Positions 56,885-64,000 of a DNA stretch of 64,000 nucleotides are shown one piece after another. The DNA is taken from assembly GCA_021234155.1 (NCBI GenBank), contig JAJEKV010000057.1, positions 2,015,821-2,079,820 on the forward strand. Reading direction: 5' to 3'. Both the position numbers and the translations under genes were made by a program. Within the stretch, counting starts at the first letter, position 1; every line of letters starts with the position of its first letter. This DNA is from Isoetes taiwanensis. Its lineage: Eukaryota > Streptophyta > Lycopodiopsida > Isoetales > Isoetaceae. The notes under the pieces were generated by a model. The model was not told where the DNA came from. It did not search any database and was given only the letters and a program-made list of their open reading frames with translations.

Positions 56885-57231
56885 ATCCTGATCAGTGATA
56901 TTATAATAATAATAATAATATAATAATATGTGTCTAGCTCACGTAGGGCCTCGAGAGAAGAAAGAGCATGAACAAAATGAAATAAACAACCAAGGTTTGT
57001 GTGGAGCTTATTTTGTCTGTAGAGCGCTATGGATCCACAAATAATAGCCATCAATAAATAATTGAACCAGGATTGAGCCGTAGGTGCATTTATTCCTGCA
57101 TTACACATATCCATAACCCAGATCACAAACTCAAGGACTCGAAGGGGAAAGCCATGAATGGGAGGAAAATATAATATACAAGAATTTAGCGCTGGCGGAG
57201 CCAGCGCCTTTTGCACCCCTGGGAGTTTCAA
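56885..57231 (-). mobile_element. LINE-like 3' tail (minus strand) ending in (TTA)n
   Basis: Minus-strand reading ends TCGAGGCCCTACGTGAGCTA, then ACACATATTATTA repeats at 56895-56930, in the manner of the other LINE tails in the window. Upstream, the 57231-56815 frame reads like the C-terminal part of a LINE (LYRQNKLHTNLGCLFHFV, SSLEALREL) but without an RT motif. Identification rests on the tail form and is modest. Confidence 0.45.
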
Positions 57232-57930
57232 TAATTGTGGTTTGTCAAGTGCATAAATGAGCTCTATTGCAAAATAAAATAACGTAAAAACCAGAGTTGT
57301 AGATATGGGTGATACCTTGCTAAATTGGAGAGGGACTCAATAGAGAAAAGAGAGGAGGAGAAGATGGTTGAGGATCTGGCATATTATTGGAATATGATGA
57401 AGTGAATGATTGTCAACAAATGTTTATCTTGGCTTTCAATGAAAAAATGGCAAATTGTGTTGTTTGAAAATAGGATCAATAATTTTAATCTATTTCTAGA
57501 GCCGTGATGCAAAGTTGCTATTAGTTTTCTTTTAACTTATAGATTTCATACATCTACATATGATTTGTTCGCAATCTGGGTTGCAAGAAATAAACATCTG
57601 GATTTCAAAATGGCGATTGCATATACGTGCCCTTGGTCATAGCCCATGGTTCCCCCTTGAGACTAGGACACTTCCACTTTTTTCGTGGACTTCCTCACAC
57701 TATCTTCTTGCTATTACAACTATTTGAAATGGTTGATGAGAGGGAGGTCGAAACTTTTAAGATTAAATTGCAAGTGTGAAAATGCAAGTTGTTATGTAGC
57801 AATTCAAAAGGTTCTAAAATTGCCCATATATGAAAAGAAAGACAGAACGTTTTAATACAATAAGCATTGGGTATCACCACACATCCTATAATGACTTGCA
57901 AAAATAACCAATTGATGCAAAAATAACCAA
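57232..57930. other. Unassigned stretch, no gene seen
   Basis: AT-rich with no coding resemblance on either strand. Confidence 0.4.
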
Positions 57931-58203
57931 TTGATGCCTATTGCAAAAGCTTTGGGCAGCAAATGGAGTATTTCTAGATTTGCCAATCTTAGTCTACTTA
58001 AGTGGACTGCAATTATCTCAGTAAAAGAAAACCTCACAGATGGCAGGGGAGCCCCTGACTTATTTGACAGAATGCAACCATCATTTATGAACTGCAATAA
58101 AAATGTTTACATTGCTATTCTTAAAGCATGTGCCATGAGAGAAGCTATTGCGCAAGGCAGGTTGCTCCATTACCATTACCAAATTGTAAGAAGGGACACT
58201 TGA
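57931..58203 (+). pseudogene. Pentatricopeptide repeat (PPR) protein fragment
   Basis: The frame contains DLFDRMQPSF, NVYIAILKACAM, EAIAQGRLLHYH and QIVRRD, which match the wording of consecutive plant PPR motifs of the PLS class (L-F-x-R-M-Q, Y-x-x-I-L-K-A-C, Q-G-R-L-L-H). PPR proteins bind organellar RNA for editing or processing. Only about 1.5-2 repeats are present, with no start-proximal targeting region and no downstream E/DYW domain, so this is a fragment. It may have been carried by a transposon, but no ends could be paired around it. Confidence 0.62.
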
Positions 58204-61129
58204 GAATGACATATCCCATCTATTTCATCTGCTAAATTGCATAGCCATTATTTGTTTCATTCCAGCCATGAACCATCTCATTAAAATGCATATCAATATG
58301 GCTCATCATATATATTAATTTGCATTTGAACTGCAATTCCTTAATGCAATAAATTATGTCTTTATCTAGTTTTCAATTCATTTTTAGTTGCTTTTGGTAC
58401 ATCCGCAGAGGAATTTTCATTGAGATTGGAGAAAGCAGAGAGAACTAAAGACTTTCAACAAAAAAATACCTTTGAAAAGCTCAGCATCATTTCCCTATGC
58501 CATGTACAGTTCCATAGCAATTGCAGATTCTATTCTGCCTGACATGAATTTTGCACACAATATTGCTTGCATGAATGTAAGTCTGCTGCTGCTGTGGAAT
58601 AGGTGCATATTTGCTCAAAAGCAAATTTTCCAATGCAATGTTTATACAACGCTCTTAAAGCACAAAAACTTCTCCAAAATCATGAGTTCCTAAGCAAAGA
58701 CAATCGGTTTCTCATATATGAAACTTAAGCCAATTGATGGGTTTCTCAGAAATAAGCTTTCGGGTCCCTTGTTCAGCCTTGAGGCACATCTCTTAAATTA
58801 ACTAATAACGTGTCATCATACTCCTGCCTCATATGTCATCCCTCCAGCATGTAATCAGGAAAATTGGGCAAGCAAGAGTTGGTTGAAAATCCTTCACGTC
58901 TGCTCGTGCCAAAGTTCAATTTTGTGGTAATATGCTGACCAAACATGTTAATCCATCGAAGACAAAAAATGGTGACAAATACTATTTGAGCAACACTGTT
59001 GGCATTTTTCGGGCACTCAATATTTTCCACGAATGTTGAGATCAAAAACATATATTATAGTATCCTGGGCGGAATCCTATAGTCGAGTTCTTGGCAACAG
59101 AGTGGCATCTGTTTGCAGAACAGACTAATTTTGGGGAACTATAGATCAAAAGAACTATGGCAGATCCGTTATTTGTGAATGCAGAGTGATGGCCCTTGTC
59201 ATCAAACAGGACACGTTGCCTAGTTTCTACTAGTAAAAGGCATCAGCTTCCGGTCAAGAGCATAGATCTGGGACAGCCCATTCCGCTGTCGTCTTTGTAA
59301 TGTATCAAAAGGGCATGGTTGCCCTACTGGTCTTATACGCAGAGGGAAGACCATCTGATCCTCATATATGCCAAAACAAATCTGATTTTTGTGCTATCTC
59401 TTGCCATATTCTCTAGAATCAGATTCAAAGTGACCCAGAATTACTTGGCTTCATCCTTGCTAAAGACAGAGAGCAAAGGTTGGGGCAAACTAAGTTTTAG
59501 CACCACAGAATTAATTCGATGTCAGGCCTTATTGCCTTAGATATTACAGAGATAGCAACTCACCAGGGTCTTTTCTAGCTCAGTCTGGCCGTTTGGTGCT
59601 AGGCGATGTAGAGCTTCTGCAAGGAGTACAACAAATACAGCTAAATGGCAGTTTATTTTGTGCAAATGAACTGGAGTAGGATACGTCTCTACTCGTGTTA
59701 CATAGGATCAGCTGGACCAGGCCTTGGGAGGCTTCTAAACAATGTTCCAATGTGAATTATGTCTTAGAAAGCTTTCCTGTGCAGAACAAAGGTACTTATA
59801 AGAAGCTAGACAAACTTTTGATCAGAAGGAATTTGAATGTTTGAAAGCAAATCCTTTCATAAGCATTACTGGTGCATTTTCAAGCATGCTGCTCTTGACG
59901 AAGGTGAAAGACTTTGGCTGCAATCACAATCCAAATGTTCAGTATTCCCTACACGTAAGTATAACATGTAACCTTCTTTCTAGACTAGAAATGAAGAAAG
60001 GAAGTTTTAAGGTACTTGACTAACCTCCTTGCACTTCGAAAGATTCTGTTAAGGGATTAAGACCCAAAATAAATTCAGAATCTTGCTTTTGCTTTTTGCA
60101 GACAATGAAGGCTGCTTGGACAAACAAATAGTATGTTATAAATCAAAAAACATAAGAAGTCACCATGAGAATTACAACAATATTGCTAAGATACCTTTGT
60201 GGATTACACAATGCAAGTAGAAATCAAGCTTCAAGCATCTTCCTAAGGAAACATCAATATGTGTGTGAGCTTTCTGCAAATTATAGATCTGCTCGCCATT
60301 ACTTTGCTTACCTTAATCCTCCAGCACGATTATCCTAAAGATCAAAATCTCATAGCATGCAAAATGTAGAAGCATTTGGGATTCTCAAATAGAGAGTACA
60401 AATAATCCCCAAGAAAACTTATTCAGCACAACCCTTAAATTCCTTGACCAACCTTTGCGAAATTACAGCCTCTGTGCAGGGAATGTAGAACCACAGGAAT
60501 GCAATAATTTCCGAGTCGAATTTTCCATCTATTTCGACTTACAGCCGAAAGCAAAGAGCTGGGTTGCCAAAATTATGATATATCCAGAAGGACATAGACT
60601 CTGCGAAATATTCGAGCGGAAAGCGGAAGCAGATTTTCCACCACAGCCTCCGTCAGAAAAGGCTCTGCGAAGATTGGTCTTGGCAGGGACCGGAAGCAAT
60701 TGGTATCGGAAAAACACCGATAATTTTTTTCCTGCTAATTTCTGCCGGTAGATTGCAAGGGCGGGGGCACTAGATTTGTAGTCAATCCAGGAGTATTACT
60801 TAGCGGGCAAATAAAAGGGATGGAGGAGTATTAGTGGGCAACTTGCCCAGAGGAGCTGTGAGATCTCTAACCTGTATCTTTGTGCCCAAATCAAGCTTCC
60901 GATCATGCTCCCACGACTTTCTGCTGCTTCGTACCCAAATCGAAATTCACTAGGAAACAATTAAACTTTAAATTGATGCTTGAAATCATAGAACCCTACC
61001 TGATTCAGGCGCAGGGCGAATTCAAGAGCAGGGGCTTCAAACGCTCCGAAATGGCCACGCCGGAAACGTTCGCCGGAAAATGATGATAATTCCAAAAACA
61101 ACTCCGGTTCGAATAATTTTATATTTAGT
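58204..61129. other. Long stretch without recognised genes
   Basis: Short frames only. A 98-codon frame at 60455-60751 and a 67-codon frame at 60880-61083 have a plausible residue mix but no family resemblance that I can name. The intervening sequence is AT-rich and could contain introns of a decayed gene. Confidence 0.4.
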
Positions 61130-61900
61130 CAGATAAGAGGTGAATCCAATGGCCAAACATTCATGAGGGGGCTCGTACCTCCACCATGAAAAATATAAAT
61201 CTCAAACTTGAACTATACATAGCACTACAAGACCATAGTACTTGGGGGGCTCTTACCTCCATAACCGCAATCACAACCACAAGATATTAAAGAACAATCC
61301 ATAGGTAGCCAAACATTCATGAGGGCCCTCGTACCTTCACCTAAAAAAATATAAATCTCAAACTTGAACTATACATGGGGGGACTGACACCACCACCAAG
61401 CATGTTAGTACATGTCAAGGGATTGAACCCTTGACCACTAGCCTTGGGGCTTGCCTCTTTGCCATGCATCACAACCAAGTAGGTTGAGCATTACAAGTAT
61501 AATAAAGCCTAAGCAAGACCCTCAAGGGGGAAGTGAACCTCCACCATAAAACAAAGCCTGCAAACATAAAACTAACATAACCATAGCACTTGGGGGGGAC
61601 TCTTACCTCCACCAAGTGTATCATACATACTAAGGGTTTGAACCCATGATCACTAGCCTTGGGGCATGCCCCTTAGCTAAGCACCATAGCACTAGGGCTA
61701 GGCAATAAGATATAGAACAAAAAAGAACAACTCATTGGTAGCCAAGGTAGAGGGGCACTGAAAACATACAATTAGAACATACCACCACCACCAAGGAGGG
61801 GGCCAAATACCACATACGAAATTGAACCCACAAACTGATGCCCCAAGATATTGGGACTAGACCCCTTAACCCATTAAGGCAAGGAGGATATGTAGAAAAA
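61130..61900 (-). repeat. Cluster of tRNA-derived SINE-like units, minus strand
   Basis: On the minus strand at least three tRNA-like heads occur: B boxes GGGTTCAATCCC (near 61425), GGGTTCAAACCC (near 61640) and GGGTTCAATTTC (near 61825), each with an upstream block CCCCAAGGCTAGTG or similar. One has an A box TTAGCTAAGGGG (near 61670). Between them recurs the self-complementary ACTTGGTGGAGGTAAGAG/CCCCCCAAGT unit (61240, 61590 and variants at 61160, 61340, 61385, 61530). The 61140-61220 and 61305-61375 segments are also direct repeats. This looks like a tandem or nested SINE array. Confidence 0.6.
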
Positions 61901-62067
61901 AACACCAACCACTAGGGGATATAAAAAGGAAAAAACATTGTAACTTCCAATGGAAACCTAACCTTGTTTAAATAGGAAACCTTACCTTAAAAAGTTATCA
62001 CTACAATAAACGGGGGAGATAATGCTTCAACGGGAAAATTATGGTGTAGATAACGTCCTGGCCCGAG

Positions 62068-62176
62068 GACGTTACCTACAAAAAAATTTGAGGGCCAACG
62101 AAAATGCCGAGGGAGTGCGCGCAGCGCACGCCCGAGGCATTTTCGTTGGCCCGAAAATTTTTTTGTAGGTAACGTC
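62068..62176. repeat. 109-bp near-perfect palindrome
   Basis: The outer 22 bp pair perfectly (GACGTTACCTACAAAAAAAT... with its complement). An inner 17-bp segment (GGGCCAACGAAAATGCC) also pairs perfectly, and the centre is GTGCGCGCAGCGCAC. A third GACGTTA/TAACGTC element lies just outside (62052-62057). Confidence 0.92.
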
Positions 62177-62253
62177 TGAGGGCCAATGCTATCGCCTTAA
62201 CCCTCGGTTCGAGGGTTTGCTCGGGGCGAGCGAGAGGAGGAGGTGTGTTCACG

Positions 62254-62512
62254 GATCTTTAGGAGCAGGCGTGAGAGGAAGCAAAAGGAAGCGTGTTTTC
62301 ACGGATCTTAGGAGCGAGGCGAGAAAGCGTAAGGAAAGTGTTCACGGATCTTAGGAAGCAGAAGGAAGCAGGTTCGCCGGATCTTAGGAGCAGAAGGAAG
62401 CAGGTTCGCAGGATCTTAGGAGCAGGTTCGCAGATCTTAGAAGAAAACCACAGGAGCAGGGCCGGATCTTAGGAGCAGGGGGCTGGAAGCAATGTTTCTT
62501 AGGATCTTAGGG
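62254..62512 (+). repeat. Subterminal repeats GGATCTTAGGAGCAG (eight copies)
   Basis: Eight direct copies of a 12-15-bp word (GGATCTTAGGAGCAG with variants), usually preceded by TTCRC and followed by AAGGAAGC, in 260 bp. All have the same orientation. Confidence 0.88.
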
Positions 62513-62520
62513 CAGCTTCT

Positions 62521-64000
62521 GCTCTGTTTCTAACTTAGAAACTTCGGATTTTCAGCAAACTGTCGGATTTTTAGCAAACTCTGGATCAGTTCGGGCCTGC
62601 CCAAGAGATAAACGCTGTTCTTGATATTATCCTAGGGTGTTATGAGGATTTCATGCGTAACAGTCTAGGATGTTATAGAAACAGCATAAAATGTCTGCCG
62701 GTGAAGCTGTTACTAGCAAATAACATCACTGTATCACTGTAATCAACGGCTGAGATTGCATCTCAGCCTGTAAACCTGAGAACCAGGGCGTTAAGGAGAT
62801 AGTAAACACATGTGGCACGTGTATCAGGCTTCACCTGCCTCTGAACTGCCCATACGAAAAATGATGGCGGGAGGACTAGCTGGCAGTACGACACTTACTG
62901 AGCTGTCTTTTTCTGAGTCTTCTTACCTGAAACGCCATGGGCCCACTCCGGTGATCCAGAACAGAGGCTTCAGCTACGGCGCTACTTCCAATCCCCAATC
63001 TGCTCTATGCAAGCTGCATGCCTTCAATCTTTGCATGCCTATTCCGGCCTTTTGCATGTCATGCATGTCTGCTTTCCTATAAATCAGAGATTTCAAATCC
63101 GGTCAGGATTTCCAAAAGAGAGAGATCTAGTTGGCATAGAACGCCGTTCTGTGCCATTAGAACGGCAGAACGCCGTGTTCAGGAAGCATCCGTGCCTCCG
63201 TGCCGTTGAAAACCCTAAAACATGGGAAACTTTGGTGTTGGCAAGAACGCCGTGCAGAACGGCGTTCTGCCCCAAAATCATCCGTTCTGAATGCAAAGCA
63301 CGCCAAACTAAATTTTTACCGCCAAAAACTTGCAGAAGAAAGTTTATTTCCTCCCGATTCTTGGGGAGGCATATCCGCATTCTATAATCAGCAGCAAAAC
63401 TCCCGCATCTGCTGTTGCTGCTCGAAATTCAGCGGCTGAAGGCGTTTTCACATGGAAGGAAGACTTTGAGGTAAGAATCTTACAGTAATTCATTCGAAGT
63501 TTATACACATTGAACAAGGTTTATGCCCTTTCCCATAAGCTCCTGCATCATTCCCTCTTCAATCTTCTCTTCAATCTTCTGAAGAAGCACACTTGTTATT
63601 GTGTATATATTTCAACTCCAGAGAAATCAAATCCACAACCCTCTTGAGCAATATTTTCCATTTCAGCTCCCAAATCCGTTTTGTAAAGACCTATTTTAAG
63701 TTGTCTGTGGAGAATATTTACATCGGATCTTGAGCATCATGCTGTAACGTTGTCACCAGCTTACTGATGCCTTCAAGCATTTCAACATATCAATGTTGTA
63801 GGTCAATAGAAATGCCTTTTCTCTTTTCAGTATTTTCTGCACAAACTACTCACTCTTTGACTGCAAGGAGCTTATGATTTTGCTGGAAACATGCTTATAC
63901 ATGTTGTGCAGCTTTGGACAAACTTTTACAAATCTTTCCAGTAGGTCAAGAACAGTTCTCTGTGCATATTCATGTGCAGCAACTATAACGCTTGCATGCT
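62521..64000. other. Unassigned stretch with an AGAACGCCGTTCT inverted-repeat cluster
   Basis: No recognised protein. At 63138-63275 the words AGAACGCCGTTCT, GAACGGCAGAACGCCGTG and CAGAACGGCGTTCTG form several inverted and direct repeats. They may be further internal repeats of the CACTA element. The 63007-63387 frame (126 codons) spans these repeats and is probably not a gene. From 63450 to the end no feature is recognised. Confidence 0.45.

Larger units (their letters stand above)
61999..62520 (+). mobile_element. CACTA (En/Spm-type) transposon terminus
   Basis: CACTACAATAAACGGGGGAG at 61999 has the conserved plant CACTA terminal motif. It is preceded by TAT, a possible 3-bp target duplication. 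Inside lie a 109-bp palindrome (62068-62176) and a run of subterminal repeats (62254-62512). This is the standard CACTA arrangement, in which many short subterminal repeats bind the transposon's TNPA-like protein. The opposite end, and any transposase gene, are not seen within the window; the element may extend beyond 64000 or be truncated. Confidence 0.75.

Noticed and set aside
63007-63387. 126-codon frame considered as a host gene
   Set aside because: It runs across a cluster of inverted GAACGGC repeats with open frames on both strands and no recognisable protein content.

Overview
This window looks like intergenic DNA from a large, repeat-rich land-plant nuclear genome. The plant signs are a Ty3/gypsy chromovirus with a chromodomain, a Ty1/copia gag, initiator tRNA-Met primer-binding sites (TGGTATCAGAGC), CLAVATA1-type leucine-rich repeats, a pentatricopeptide fragment, Ulp1-bearing DNA transposons and a CACTA terminus. 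The pentatricopeptide wording and the microsatellite-tailed LINEs would fit a fern or another early-diverging lineage, but the sequence does not settle this. I found no intact host gene. Nearly everything recognisable is a transposable element, often nested, or a gene piece carried by one.

Layout. 1-9.4 kb: a decayed Ty3/gypsy chromovirus (gag, protease, RT, RNase H, integrase, chromodomain), split by a 1.5-kb DNA element flanked by TTAA and followed by a tandemly duplicated LTR junction. 10.5-18.5 kb: a tRNA-derived SINE, two minus-strand LINE remnants and several LINE/SINE 3' ends, each with a different microsatellite tail. 18.66-20.63 kb: a terminal-inverted-repeat (TIR) element that has captured a CLAVATA1/BAM-like receptor piece. 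20.7-24.3 kb: a stretch full of short tandem duplications holding a complete 554-bp miniature LTR retrotransposon (TRIM). Each of its LTRs contains a tRNA-Ala(UGC)-like gene.

24.96-53.45 kb is one large nested structure. A retrotransposon with ~1.5-kb LTRs, matching PBS and PPT, a perfect 5-bp target duplication (ATGTC) and no detectable gag-pol sits inside the start of a copia gag gene. Its leader carries five 72-bp palindromic hairpins. It has itself been invaded by (i) a 6.0-kb TTAA-flanked element with subterminal palindromes and intron-containing leucine-rich-repeat exons, (ii) a 9.7-kb TIR element with a plus-strand Ulp1-like protease remnant and a minus-strand transposase relic (DFAxNY / SDGC / HGKG motifs), and (iii) a 5'-truncated LINE. 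Without these the host element would be about 10 kb.

54.8-64 kb holds the broken end of the copia element, unassigned DNA, a LINE-like tail, a pentatricopeptide fragment, a cluster of tRNA-derived SINE-like units on the minus strand, and a CACTA transposon terminus with a 109-bp palindrome and at least eight subterminal repeats.

The most interesting signals are the tRNA-bearing TRIM, the 72-bp hairpin array in the leader of the non-autonomous LTR element, the small structured RNA-like motif shared by three elements (with a replaced outer stem in one copy), and the Ulp1-plus-transposase element.
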